Shown here one piece after another: positions 17,474-25,823 of a stretch of DNA of 64,000 nucleotides. Both the position numbers and the translations under genes were made by a program. The stretch is from NCBI RefSeq assembly GCF_900117415.1, contig NZ_FPEI01000003.1, positions 124,001 through 188,000 on the forward strand. Reading direction: 5' to 3'. Each line of letters begins with the position of its first letter. Within the stretch, counting starts at the first letter, position 1. The notes under the pieces were generated by a model. That model saw only the letters and a list, made by a program, of their open reading frames with translations, made no database searches and was not told the DNA's origin. This DNA is from Hyphomicrobium sp. CS1BSMeth3. Its GTDB lineage: Bacteria; Pseudomonadota; Alphaproteobacteria; Rhizobiales; Hyphomicrobiaceae.

Positions 17474-19156
17474 TCAGGCAGTGACGGTTTTCCGCTTCAG
17501 GATCCCGAGCTGCCACATCTCGCGAAGCACGCGCCGCTTGATGTTCATCGGTGCGGCATTTGCGTCCTGCCACCACCATCCATCACGCGCCATCTCCTCG
17601 GCGGCAGCCACGAACTGGTCGGCGACCGCTGCGAAGTCCTGCGCCGAATAGTTCAGGCTGAAGATGAGACGGCCGCTCCCGACCCAGCTCAAAGCCAGGC
17701 CATGCTTGCGCAGGTAATACTGGAACATCCAGTTGTAGCGCGACGGCCGCGTGTAGAGCACCGTCCAGATGGTCGACATGTTGGCGACGGCCAAGGGCAC
17801 GCCGGCCGCCGCGAGGCGCGCGTTGAGGGCATTCGCGCGGTCGGTCCAAGCCGCGTCGAGATCCTTGTAGATCGCCTGCGTCTGCGGCGCAGAGAAGCGG
17901 CGCAGGAATGCATTCATCGCCCCCATCACCTGGGGGTGCGCGTTGAATGTCCCGCGCGCGAGGCAGATGTCGCCGGGACGATCGTCGCGGTAGCGCTTCA
18001 TGAGATCGCGGCGCCCCGTCAGAACGCCGACCGGAAGCCCACCGCCGAGCGTCTTTCCGTACGTGACCATATCCGCGCGGACGCCGAAATACTCCTGGGA
18101 GCCGCCCGGCGCGAGCCGGAAGCCGAGGAAGATGTCGTCGAGGATGAATACGATGCCGCGCTCCGTGCAGACCTCGCGCACCTTGTGCAGCCATTGCGTA
18201 TAGGCGGCACGATCGAAATGAGCCGCGCGCCCGCTGTCGATCAACGCCGAGTCGCCGGGCGGGCTCGCATTCGGATGCATGGCCTGAATGGGATTGACCA
18301 GCACGCAGGCGATATCGCGACGACGGCGCAGCACCTTGAGCGTTGCTTCCGACATCTCGGCCAGCGTGTAGGTGGATCGCGCCCGCTCGGGGTTGCCGAC
18401 ACCCGGCTGCACATCGCCCCACCAGCCATGATAGGCGCCGCTGAAGCGCACGAGATGCGAGCGGCCCGTATGATAGCGGGCGAGGCGCACGGCCTGCATG
18501 ACCGCCTCGGTGCCCGACATGTGGAAGGACACCTCGTCCAGGCCCGAGATCTCCTTGATGCGCGCGATGTTCTCGGCAATGACCGGATGATAGAGGCCGA
18601 GGACCGGTCCGAGCGCGCCGACGCGCGCGGCCCCTTCCTCCAGGCACTGCTTGTAGAAGTCGTAGCCGAAGACGTTCACGCCGTAGGATCCGGCGAGGTC
18701 ATAGTAAAGATTGCCGTCGACATCGGTGAGCGTCACGCCGCTCGATGCCTCGAGAAAGGGCCCCGCGCCGAGATGCTCACGCACCATCCGGCTGAACGGA
18801 AAAGGCACCCGATAGGTATCGGTGAACTGCATGTCGGACAGCGCGCCCTTGACCTCCGCCTTGAGCGCGATAGTGCGGGGATAGCGCGCCTTATAATCCT
18901 CCGCGAGCCCGTGGAAGGCCTGCCGCCGTCGCGCGGCGACGTCCGCCGGTGCATCGTCGCTGTCGAAAAAGCGCTCGTCGCCGAACTCATAGTGCGGAAT
19001 AAGCGAGGCGACGCGCCGCGACATGCGAACATGCCCGGTCAGCGACGGGTGCTTGGCACGGGACAGCTCGAGACGCGTTTTGGCCTTGGCTGCCGCGGAG
19101 GTGAGCGCGGCGGCACCGATGCCGCCAAGCGCCAGGGTCATAAGACTCAGTTCCAT
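17474..19156 (-). CDS. membrane-anchored class III (GSA-like) PLP aminotransferase
   Basis: The 560-residue protein has an N-terminal hydrophobic anchor (MELSLMTLALGGIGAAALTSAAA), then about 90 residues of linker, then a class III aminotransferase domain like glutamate-1-semialdehyde aminomutase. Visible motifs are MSGTEAVMQAVRLAR (phosphate cup), GAYHGWWGD, FILDDIFLGFR and TYGKTLGGGLPVG with the PLP lysine at about 368. It is longer than soluble relatives, which suggests a membrane-associated substrate. It is divergent from the phosphatidylserine decarboxylase with only 32 bases between starts, so a shared control region lies inside the coding ends. An upstream ATG at 19198 would overlap psd and is less likely. 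Confidence 0.82.
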   Translation of the reverse strand: MELSLMTLALGGIGAAALTSAAAKAKTRLELSRAKHPSLTGHVRMSRRVASLIPHYEFGDERFFDSDDAPADVAARRRQAFHGLAEDYKARYPRTIALKAEVKGALSDMQFTDTYRVPFPFSRMVREHLGAGPFLEASSGVTLTDVDGNLYYDLAGSYGVNVFGYDFYKQCLEEGAARVGALGPVLGLYHPVIAENIARIKEISGLDEVSFHMSGTEAVMQAVRLARYHTGRSHLVRFSGAYHGWWGDVQPGVGNPERARSTYTLAEMSEATLKVLRRRRDIACVLVNPIQAMHPNASPPGDSALIDSGRAAHFDRAAYTQWLHKVREVCTERGIVFILDDIFLGFRLAPGGSQEYFGVRADMVTYGKTLGGGLPVGVLTGRRDLMKRYRDDRPGDICLARGTFNAHPQVMGAMNAFLRRFSAPQTQAIYKDLDAAWTDRANALNARLAAAGVPLAVANMSTIWTVLYTRPSRYNWMFQYYLRKHGLALSWVGSGRLIFSLNYSAQDFAAVADQFVAAAEEMARDGWWWQDANAAPMNIKRRVLREMWQLGILKRKTVTA

Positions 19157-19188
19157 GACAGCCGACCGAATCTCAAGACGAATACAGG

Positions 19189-20061
19189 ATGATGACAATG
19201 CGCACGCTACTGGCGCGCCTCACCGATAACGACGGTCTGAACTACCTCCTCACGAACAGGATTCCGCGGCGATCTCTCACGCGATTCGTCGGCTGGCTGG
19301 CCAAAATCGAGCAGCCCCTCGTGCGCGATCTCTCCATCGCACTCTGGCGCCAGTTTTCCGACCTCGATCTCAGCGAGGCCCGGAAGACGAAATTCCGCAG
19401 TCTGCACGACTGCTTCATCCGCGAGCTCAAGGATGGGGCGCGCCCCATCGATCCGCGCCCTGACATCCTCACCAGCCCATGCGACGCCATCGTCGGCGCG
19501 AACGGCCGGGTTGTCGACGGCGTCATGTTGCAGGTCAAGGGCTCGACCTATGCACTCGAGGAGCTCGTTCGAGACCCGGATCTCGTCGCTGCCTACCGCA
19601 ACGGCATGTACGTCACCCTGCGCCTGACGGCGAGCATGTACCATCGCTTCCACGCGCCGCACGACTGCCGCGTCGAGCAGGTCCATCACATCGCCGGCGA
19701 CACCTGGAATGTGAATCCGCCGACGCTCAAGCGGCAGAACCGCGTTTTCTGCCGCAACGAGCGCGCCGTTCTGCGCCTAAGTCTCGACGCATCGGGACAC
19801 CGGATCGCGCTTGTTCCCGTTGCTGCCATTCTCGTCGCTGGCTTGAAACTCCGCTTCATGGATATGCCGACGGACCGCCAACACGCCGCGCCCTGGGTGC
19901 GCGACTGCGATGTCCACCTCGCAAAAGGCGAGGAAATGGGATGGTTCGAGCACGGCTCGACGATCATCGTTCTCGCGCCGCCGGGGTTCCAGCTCGCCCC
20001 CTCGATCGTCGACGGAAACACCGTTCGCATGGGCGAGCCGCTGATGCTTCTACCCTCGTAA
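19189..20061 (+). CDS. psd: phosphatidylserine decarboxylase, long (E. coli-like) form
   Basis: The proenzyme is 290 residues. It has the aspartate of the processing triad in TSPCDAIVG, the histidine in ASMYHRFHAPHDC and the self-cleavage motif HGST with Ser257, which becomes the pyruvoyl group. RNERAV and KGEEMGWFEHGST are also typical. The enzyme makes phosphatidylethanolamine from phosphatidylserine at the inner membrane. Canonical rhizobial Psd proteins are, to my knowledge, shorter (about 230 residues), so this long form in a Pho island may be a specialised paralogue. Starts at 19192 or 19198 are also possible. It lies just before phnG on the same strand. Confidence 0.88.
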   Translation: MMTMRTLLARLTDNDGLNYLLTNRIPRRSLTRFVGWLAKIEQPLVRDLSIALWRQFSDLDLSEARKTKFRSLHDCFIRELKDGARPIDPRPDILTSPCDAIVGANGRVVDGVMLQVKGSTYALEELVRDPDLVAAYRNGMYVTLRLTASMYHRFHAPHDCRVEQVHHIAGDTWNVNPPTLKRQNRVFCRNERAVLRLSLDASGHRIALVPVAAILVAGLKLRFMDMPTDRQHAAPWVRDCDVHLAKGEEMGWFEHGSTIIVLAPPGFQLAPSIVDGNTVRMGEPLMLLPS

Positions 20062-20120
20062 ATTGACCGCTGTGCGCGGTGTCACAAAAGCTTTAAGTGC
20101 GCCATCTAAGAGCACGGGCC

Positions 20121-20603
20121 ATGCCCGAAGCTCAACGGATTCATGATCACCCGGATGCGCGTGTCGTCAGTGCGCGTCAGGAGCTTATGGAGATCTGCGC
20201 GCACGCGACCGAGGCGGAGCTCACATCGGCGATCGATGCGCTCGATCCTCGGCCCGAAGCCACGGACATCCGCCCCGCCGAAACCGGTCTCGTGATGTTG
20301 CGCGGCCGGATCGGCGGCAGCGGCGCCCCTTTCAATTTCGGAGAGGCGACGGTCACCCGCGCGGCCGTGCGCCTCGGCACCGGCGAAACGGGCTTTTCCT
20401 ATCTCCTCGGCCGCTCGAAGACGCGGGCGCGCCTCGCTGCCGTTCTGGAAGCTGCGGGCCAGCGTCCCGAATATCGCCGATCGATCGTTCAGCATCTCGT
20501 TCGCCCGGTCGCCGAGCGGCTGGAGAGCGAGCGACGCGCCACGCGCGAAGAGGCGGAGGCGACGCGCGTCGAGTTCTTCACACTCGTCCGCGGCGAGGAC
20601 TGA
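20121..20603 (+). CDS. phnG: C-P lyase core subunit PhnG
   Basis: This 160-residue protein matches PhnG, a subunit of the PhnGHIJ core that converts phosphonates to ribosyl triphosphate phosphonates and on to cyclic ribose phosphate. Motifs are MEICAHATEAEL, RPAETGLVMLRGRIGGSGAPFNFGEATVTRAAV and GETGFSYLLGR. The ATG at 20121 is chosen because homologous residues begin shortly after, but an upstream ATG at 20097 exists. It opens an eight-gene operon in which most starts overlap the previous stop. The 59-base gap to psd holds only a single GTGTCAC half-site, so the operon may share the psd promoter. Confidence 0.94.
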   Translation: MPEAQRIHDHPDARVVSARQELMEICAHATEAELTSAIDALDPRPEATDIRPAETGLVMLRGRIGGSGAPFNFGEATVTRAAVRLGTGETGFSYLLGRSKTRARLAAVLEAAGQRPEYRRSIVQHLVRPVAERLESERRATREEAEATRVEFFTLVRGED

Positions 20604-20607
20604 TCCG

Positions 20608-21207
20608 ATGAGCGTCGAGGCAATCGAGCGCGGCTTCGCTGATCCAGTGCATGACGCGCAGAAGGTTTTCCGTGCCGCGCTGGATGCCATGGCGCATCCT
20701 GGGCGCATCGCGCGGCTTGCTTCTTCGCTCACGCCGCCATCGCCGCTGCTCGGCACGTCCGCAAGCCTGCTGCTTGCCCTCGCCGACTACGAGACATCGA
20801 TCTGGCTCGACGACACGCTTTCCGAAAACCCGGCCGTCAGCGATTTCCTGCGCTTCCACACCGGTGCGCGCCTCACGCGCCAGCGCCGCGAGGCCGACTT
20901 CGCCGTCATCGCCGCGCCCGCCGACATGCCGGCGCTCGCGACTTTCGCCGAGGGAACGCCCGAGTATCCCGATCGCTCGACGACGCTGATCGTGCAGGTC
21001 GAAGCGCTTGCCAATCACGGCTGGCACTTCAGCGGCCCCGGCATCCGCGAGCGCATGGCCTTCAGCGCCGCGCCAGTACCCGCCGATTTCCCGCAGCAGC
21101 TCGCCGCCAACCGCGCGCACTTTCCGCGCGGCGTCGATCTCATCTTTGTTACCTCCGTGGAGCTCGCGGCTCTGCCGAGAAGCACCAGGATCGTGGAGAG
21201 CGCCTGA
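20608..21207 (+). CDS. phnH: C-P lyase core subunit PhnH
   Basis: The 199-residue product is PhnH, an essential structural subunit of the C-P lyase core. Recognisable stretches are GFADPVHDAQKVFRAALDAMAHPGRI at the N-terminus, LLALADYETSIWLDD and HFPRGVDLIFV near the C-terminus. It starts 4 bases after the phnG stop and abuts phnI directly, which implies coordinated translation. Confidence 0.95.
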   Translation: MSVEAIERGFADPVHDAQKVFRAALDAMAHPGRIARLASSLTPPSPLLGTSASLLLALADYETSIWLDDTLSENPAVSDFLRFHTGARLTRQRREADFAVIAAPADMPALATFAEGTPEYPDRSTTLIVQVEALANHGWHFSGPGIRERMAFSAAPVPADFPQQLAANRAHFPRGVDLIFVTSVELAALPRSTRIVESA

Positions 21208-22308
21208 ATGTACGTCGCCGTCAAGGGAGGCGAGAGCGCCATCGCGGCAGCTCACACGTTGCTCGCGAAGGAGCGGCGTGGCGATCCTGCCGTTCCCGAG
21301 CTCACCACCGAGCAGATCCGCGAGCAACTCACGCTTGCCGTCGACCGCGTGATGTCCGAGGGCTCGCTCTATGATCGCGATCTCGCCGCGTTGGCCATCA
21401 AGCAGGCACGTGGCGATTTGATCGAAGCGATCTTCCTCGTGCGCGCCTATCGCTCCACGCTGCCGCGCTTCGGTTATGCCGAGCCAATCGAGACGAGCGC
21501 GATGACGATCCGCCGCCGGATCTCGGCGACGTTCAAGGATCTGCCCGGTGGCCAGGTCCTGGGTCCGACGTTCGACTACACGCATCGTTTGCTCGACGAC
21601 AGCCTCAATGGCGGCGCCGCCGGCACGCCCTCATCCCCGGCCCGCAAGCCGGTCTCGGAGGATGCAAAGGTCCCGCACGTGGCCGATCTGCTCGGGCATC
21701 AGGGGCTCATCGAGCCGAACCCGGAGACGGAGAGCGCCGCGCCTGTCGGCGACCTGACGCGCGATCCCCTCTCCTTTCCCGCCGAGCGCGACCTGCGACT
21801 TCAGTCGCTCGCGCGCGGCGATGAAGGCCTTCTGCTCGCGCTCGGCTACTCGACGCAGCGCGGATATGGCCGCACGCACCCCTTTGCGGGCGAGATCCGC
21901 CTAGGTGAGGTCGAGGTCCACCTGGCCCCGGAAGAGCTCGGCTTCGAGGTGCCGCTCGGCACGATCACCGTCACGGAATGCGAGATGGTGAACCAGTTCA
22001 AAGGGAGCGCCGAGAGCCCGCCGCAGTTCACGCGCGGCTATGGGCTCGCATTCGGTCATTGCGAGCGCAAAACCATGTCCATGGCGCTGGTCGACCGCGC
22101 GCTCCGCGCACGCGAGCTCGGCGAGGAGATCGTCGCGCCGGCCCAGGACGAGGAATTCGTTCTCTCGCACGCCGACAACGTGCAGGCGACCGGCTTCGTC
22201 GAGCATCTGAAGCTGCCGCACTACGTCGATTTCCAGGCCGAGTTGCAGCTCGTCCGCCAGATGCGGCGCGAGTGGGAAGACGCGCAACGCAAGGAGGCGG
22301 CGGAATGA
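21208..22308 (+). CDS. phnI: C-P lyase core subunit PhnI
   Basis: This 366-residue protein is the normal PhnI size. Together with PhnGHL it attaches the phosphonate to the ribose of ATP with loss of adenine. Signature regions are MYVAVKGGESAIAAAHTLLAKERRGD, the RISATFKDLPGGQVLGPTFDYTHRLLD stretch, ALGYSTQRGYGRTHPFAGEIR and CEMVNQFKGSAESPPQFTRGYGLAFGHCERK. It overlaps phnJ by four bases (ATGA). Confidence 0.96.
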   Translation: MYVAVKGGESAIAAAHTLLAKERRGDPAVPELTTEQIREQLTLAVDRVMSEGSLYDRDLAALAIKQARGDLIEAIFLVRAYRSTLPRFGYAEPIETSAMTIRRRISATFKDLPGGQVLGPTFDYTHRLLDDSLNGGAAGTPSSPARKPVSEDAKVPHVADLLGHQGLIEPNPETESAAPVGDLTRDPLSFPAERDLRLQSLARGDEGLLLALGYSTQRGYGRTHPFAGEIRLGEVEVHLAPEELGFEVPLGTITVTECEMVNQFKGSAESPPQFTRGYGLAFGHCERKTMSMALVDRALRARELGEEIVAPAQDEEFVLSHADNVQATGFVEHLKLPHYVDFQAELQLVRQMRREWEDAQRKEAAE

Positions 22309-23180
22309 GCGACGCGGCCACCTATAACTTCGGCTACCTCGACGAGCAGACCAAGCGCATGATCCGCCGCGCGCTCCTGAAGGCAATGGCCATCCCCGGC
22401 TATCAGGTGCCCTTCGCGAGCCGCGAAATGCCGATGCCTTACGGCTGGGGAACAGGCGGCGTTCAGGTGACGGCGTCGGTGCTCGGCGCCGACGATACGC
22501 TGAAGGTCATCGACCAGGGCGCCGACGACACGACGAACGCCGTGTCGATCCGCAAGTTCTTCGAGCGCACGGCCGGCATCGCGACGACGACGCACACGAG
22601 CGAAGCAACGGTCATCCAGACGCGCCATCGCATTCCCGAAGCGCCGCTTCGCGAAGGCCAGATCCTTGTCTATCAGGTGCCGATCCCGGAGCCGCTCCGC
22701 TTCCTGGAGCCGCGCGAGACCGAAACGCGCCGCCTGCACGCGCTCGAGGATTACGGCCTCATGCAGGTCAAGCTCTACGAGGACATCGCGCGCCACGGCC
22801 ATATTGCGACGACCTACGCCTACCCGGTGAAGGTCGACGGCCGCTACATCATGGATCCCTCGCCGACGCCGAAGTTCGACAACCCGAAAATGGACATGTG
22901 TCCGGCGATCCAGCTCTTCGGCGCGGGCCGCGAGAAGCGCATCTATGCGCTACCGCCCTATACGAAGGTCGTGAGCCTCGATTTCGAGGATCACCCTTTC
23001 GAGCGAACCAAGTTCGATCGCGGCTGCGCACTCTGCGGATCCGAGGGCATCTACCTCGACGAGGTCGTCACCGACGATCGCGGCGGCCGCATGTTCGTCT
23101 GCTCCGACACCGACTTCTGCGAGAGCCAGCGCGCAGCTCCCAGCGAGGCCGGCCACGGCCTTCACGAGGTGCCACGATGA
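22305..23180 (+). CDS. phnJ: C-P lyase PhnJ, radical SAM carbon-phosphorus bond cleavage
   Basis: PhnJ breaks the C-P bond of ribosyl phosphonates by a radical SAM mechanism, releasing the alkane and cyclic ribose phosphate. The 291-residue product keeps all four key cysteines at the E. coli positions: Cys241, Cys244 and Cys266 for the 4Fe-4S cluster, and Cys272 for the thiyl radical (FDRGCALCGS and FVCSDTDFC). MPYGWGTGGVQVTASVLG and the ATTTHTSEATVIQTRHRIPE region are also conserved. The ATG at 22305 overlaps the phnI stop. The enzyme should be fully active by sequence. Confidence 0.97.
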   Translation: MSDAATYNFGYLDEQTKRMIRRALLKAMAIPGYQVPFASREMPMPYGWGTGGVQVTASVLGADDTLKVIDQGADDTTNAVSIRKFFERTAGIATTTHTSEATVIQTRHRIPEAPLREGQILVYQVPIPEPLRFLEPRETETRRLHALEDYGLMQVKLYEDIARHGHIATTYAYPVKVDGRYIMDPSPTPKFDNPKMDMCPAIQLFGAGREKRIYALPPYTKVVSLDFEDHPFERTKFDRGCALCGSEGIYLDEVVTDDRGGRMFVCSDTDFCESQRAAPSEAGHGLHEVPR

Positions 23181-23962
23181 GCGCGCAGGACGACCGCCCG
23201 CTGCTCGTCGCCGAAGGGCTCTCGAAGCACTACGGGCCCCATCTCGGCTGCGCCGATGTATCGCTGGATATCCACGAGGGCGAGGTCGTCGCCGTCGTCG
23301 GCGAGTCGGGATCGGGCAAGTCGACGCTGCTCGGGCTGCTCTCGACCCAGCTTCTGCCGAGTGCCGGAAGCGTGCGCTACCGGATGCGCGACGGCGAGGA
23401 GCGAGATCTTTTCGCGCTTGGAGAAGCCGAGCGGCGCTTCCTGCTCCGTACGGATTGGGGATTTGTCCACCAGGATGCGCGGCTCGGTCTTCGCATGGGC
23501 GTCTCGGCCGGCGGCAACGTCGGTGAGCGGCTTATGGCCACCGGCTGGCGGCACTATGGCCGCATTCGTGCCGAGGCCGAGCAGTGGCTCGAGCGCGTCG
23601 AGATCGCGCGCGACCGCATCGACGATCGGCCGGATACGTTCTCCGGCGGCATGCGGCAGCGTCTCCAGATCGCCAAGAACATGGTGACGCGTCCACGGCT
23701 CATTTTCATGGACGAGCCGACAGGCGGTCTCGACGTCTCCGTGCAGGCGCGCCTGCTCGACCTCATCCGCAGCTTCGTCGGCGACTATGGCCTCGCCGCC
23801 GTGATCGTGACGCACGATCTCGCAGTCGCGCGGCTGCTCTCCCACCGCATTGTCGTCATGCGCCACGGCCGCGTTATCGAGACGGGCCTCACCGACCAGG
23901 TGCTCGACGATCCGCGCGAGCCTTACACGCAGCTCCTCGTTGCCTCGATCCTTCAGGCATGA
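23177..23962 (+). CDS. phnK: C-P lyase-associated ATPase PhnK
   Basis: The 261-residue ABC-type ATPase has Walker A GESGSGKST, signature FSGGMRQRLQIAKN and Walker B LIFMDEPTGG. The H-loop is VIVTHDLAV. PhnK binds the PhnGHIJ core rather than a membrane permease and is thought to drive its conformational cycle. It overlaps phnJ and phnL by four bases each. The order is typical of phnGHIJKL operons. Confidence 0.95.
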   Translation: MSAQDDRPLLVAEGLSKHYGPHLGCADVSLDIHEGEVVAVVGESGSGKSTLLGLLSTQLLPSAGSVRYRMRDGEERDLFALGEAERRFLLRTDWGFVHQDARLGLRMGVSAGGNVGERLMATGWRHYGRIRAEAEQWLERVEIARDRIDDRPDTFSGGMRQRLQIAKNMVTRPRLIFMDEPTGGLDVSVQARLLDLIRSFVGDYGLAAVIVTHDLAVARLLSHRIVVMRHGRVIETGLTDQVLDDPREPYTQLLVASILQA

Positions 23963-24684
23963 CCGCCATGTCCCTCGATCGCGAAATGATCCGCCTCGAT
24001 GCCGTCACCAAGACGTTCGTGATGCATCTGCGCGGCGGCGCGCGGCTGCCGGTCGTGAACAATGTCGCGTTCGCGGTTCGCGGCGGCGAATGTGTCGTGC
24101 TCGGCGGTCCCTCGGGCACGGGCAAGTCGTCGATCCTCAAAATGATCTACGGCAACTACCGCGCGGACGGCGGCCGCATCGACATCAACGGCCCCACGGG
24201 CTGGGTGGATATTGCGCGCGCCGTGCCACGCGCGGTGCTCACGCTCCGCCAGAGCACGATCGGCTATGTGAGCCAGTTTCTTCGCGTGATCCCGCGCATT
24301 GGCGCCCTCGACATCGTCGCCTCCTCGGCGCGCGAGATCGGTCTCGATGAGCCGGCTGCACGTGCCAAGGCGGCTTCCTTGCTCGAAAGGCTCAATGTGC
24401 CGGAGCGCCTCTGGCACCTCCCGCCGGCGACATTCTCCGGCGGCGAGCAGCAGCGCATCAACATTGCGCGCGGATTTGCGGCCGAGCGGCCCATTCTTCT
24501 TCTGGACGAGCCGACCGCCTCGCTCGATGGCGCGAACCGCGCCGCCGTCGTCGAACTGATCGAAGCGCGCAAACGCGCCGGTGCGGCCCTTCTCGGCATC
24601 TTCCACGATGAGGATGTCCGCGATCGTGTTGCCGACCGCGTCATCGACGTCACCAAGTTTGCACCTGAGGCCTCAGCCCGATGA
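23959..24684 (+). CDS. phnL: C-P lyase-associated ATPase PhnL
   Basis: PhnL is the second ABC ATPase of the C-P lyase complex. The 241-residue product has Walker A GGPSGTGKSS, the PhnL-typical region STIGYVSQFLRVIPRIGALDIVA, signature FSGGEQQRINIARG and Walker B PILLLDEPTASLDG, with FHDEDVR replacing a simple H-loop. The start overlapping the phnK stop (ATGA) is chosen; an ATG at 23968 is an alternative. PhnL is required with PhnGHI for the nucleosidase step. Confidence 0.95.
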   Translation: MTAMSLDREMIRLDAVTKTFVMHLRGGARLPVVNNVAFAVRGGECVVLGGPSGTGKSSILKMIYGNYRADGGRIDINGPTGWVDIARAVPRAVLTLRQSTIGYVSQFLRVIPRIGALDIVASSAREIGLDEPAARAKAASLLERLNVPERLWHLPPATFSGGEQQRINIARGFAAERPILLLDEPTASLDGANRAAVVELIEARKRAGAALLGIFHDEDVRDRVADRVIDVTKFAPEASAR

Positions 24685-25823
24685 CCCGCGATCTCGTTTT
24701 CGCCAATGCCAAAGTGGCCCTCGCCGATGAGATCATCGAGGGGTGGGTGGCGGTTCGCGACGGCGTGATCGTCGAGATCGGCCGCGGTGCCGCGCCCCGC
24801 GACAGCATCGACGTGTCCGGCGATCTTGTCATTCCTGGCCTCATCGAACTGCATACCGATCACCTCGAGACCCACCTGAAGCCGCGTCCGAAGGTTCATT
24901 GGCCTGAGGCCTCAGCGATCATGGCATTCGACGCTCAGATCGCGGCGTCCGGCATCACGACGGTTTTCGATTGCATCCGCGCGGGCCGCGATGTCGACTA
25001 TGCGCCGCAGGCCAACGAGATCGTCTCGGTCATCGGGAGCCTCGCGCAGGCACGTGAGCGCGACCTGCTCCGCGCCGACCACCGCCTGCACCTGAGGTGC
25101 GAGCTGACCGCCGATGGCGTGCTGGAGGAAGCTGAAGCCGCCATGGGACGGCACCGCGTCGATCTCATTTCGCTCATGGACCACACGCCGGGCGCGCGCC
25201 AGTTCGCGAGCCTCGATGCCTGGCGCACCTACTACGGTGGGAAGTCGGGCTTTCCGCCCGACCAGTTGGACCGGCTGATCGAGACGAAGCGCGTCATGCA
25301 CGAGCGCAACTACAAGCGCCATCGCGCGTGCATCGTCGCTCTGGCGCGCGAGCGCGGTGTCGTACTCGCGAGCCACGACGACACGACGCCCGCGCACGTG
25401 GACGAATCCATCACCGATCGCGTGGCCATAGCGGAGTTTCCGACCTCCCTCGAAGCCGCGCGCCTCTCGCACGAGGCCGGGATCGATGTCCTGATGGGCG
25501 CGCCCAATGTCGTCCGTGGCGGCTCGCATTCGGGCAATGTCGCAGCGGAGGCGCTCGCGCGCGCCGGCCACCTCGATATCCTGTCCTCGGACTACGTGCC
25601 GGCGAGCCTGCTCTTCGGCGCTTTCGAGCTGGCCCGGCGCATCGAGGGCTTCGGCCTCGCCAAGGCATTGCGCACCGTGACGCTCAATCCGGCCCGTGCC
25701 GCAAGCCTCGAAGATCGCGGTGAGATTGCCGAAGGCAAGCGCGCCGATCTCGTGCGCGTTCGTCTGGTCGATGGCCAGCCCGTTGTCCGCGAGGTCTATC
25801 GGGAGGGGCGGCGTGTCTCTTGA
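24681..25823 (+). CDS. phnM: alpha-D-ribose 1-methylphosphonate 5-triphosphate diphosphatase PhnM
   Basis: PhnM is an amidohydrolase-fold enzyme that removes pyrophosphate from ribosyl phosphonate triphosphate before PhnJ acts. The 380-residue product shows the metal-binding motif ELHTDHLETHLKPRP, the conserved SLMDHTPGARQF, the SHDDTTPAHV histidine/aspartate segment and GAPNVVRGGSHSGNV. The closing metal-ligand region is ILSSDYVPASLL. It overlaps phnL by four bases and phnN by eleven. Confidence 0.96.
   Translation: MTRDLVFANAKVALADEIIEGWVAVRDGVIVEIGRGAAPRDSIDVSGDLVIPGLIELHTDHLETHLKPRPKVHWPEASAIMAFDAQIAASGITTVFDCIRAGRDVDYAPQANEIVSVIGSLAQARERDLLRADHRLHLRCELTADGVLEEAEAAMGRHRVDLISLMDHTPGARQFASLDAWRTYYGGKSGFPPDQLDRLIETKRVMHERNYKRHRACIVALARERGVVLASHDDTTPAHVDESITDRVAIAEFPTSLEAARLSHEAGIDVLMGAPNVVRGGSHSGNVAAEALARAGHLDILSSDYVPASLLFGAFELARRIEGFGLAKALRTVTLNPARAASLEDRGEIAEGKRADLVRVRLVDGQPVVREVYREGRRVS

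Noticed and set aside
17426-19192. 588-residue plus-strand frame antisense to the aminotransferase
   Set aside because: Composition is Arg/His/Ala-rich with no domain, and it is the codon shadow of a well-conserved enzyme on the other strand.
20062-20120. Pho box before phnG
   Set aside because: Only one GTGTCAC half-site is visible, and the neighbouring CTGTGCG is 9, not 11, bases away, so it was not listed as a site.
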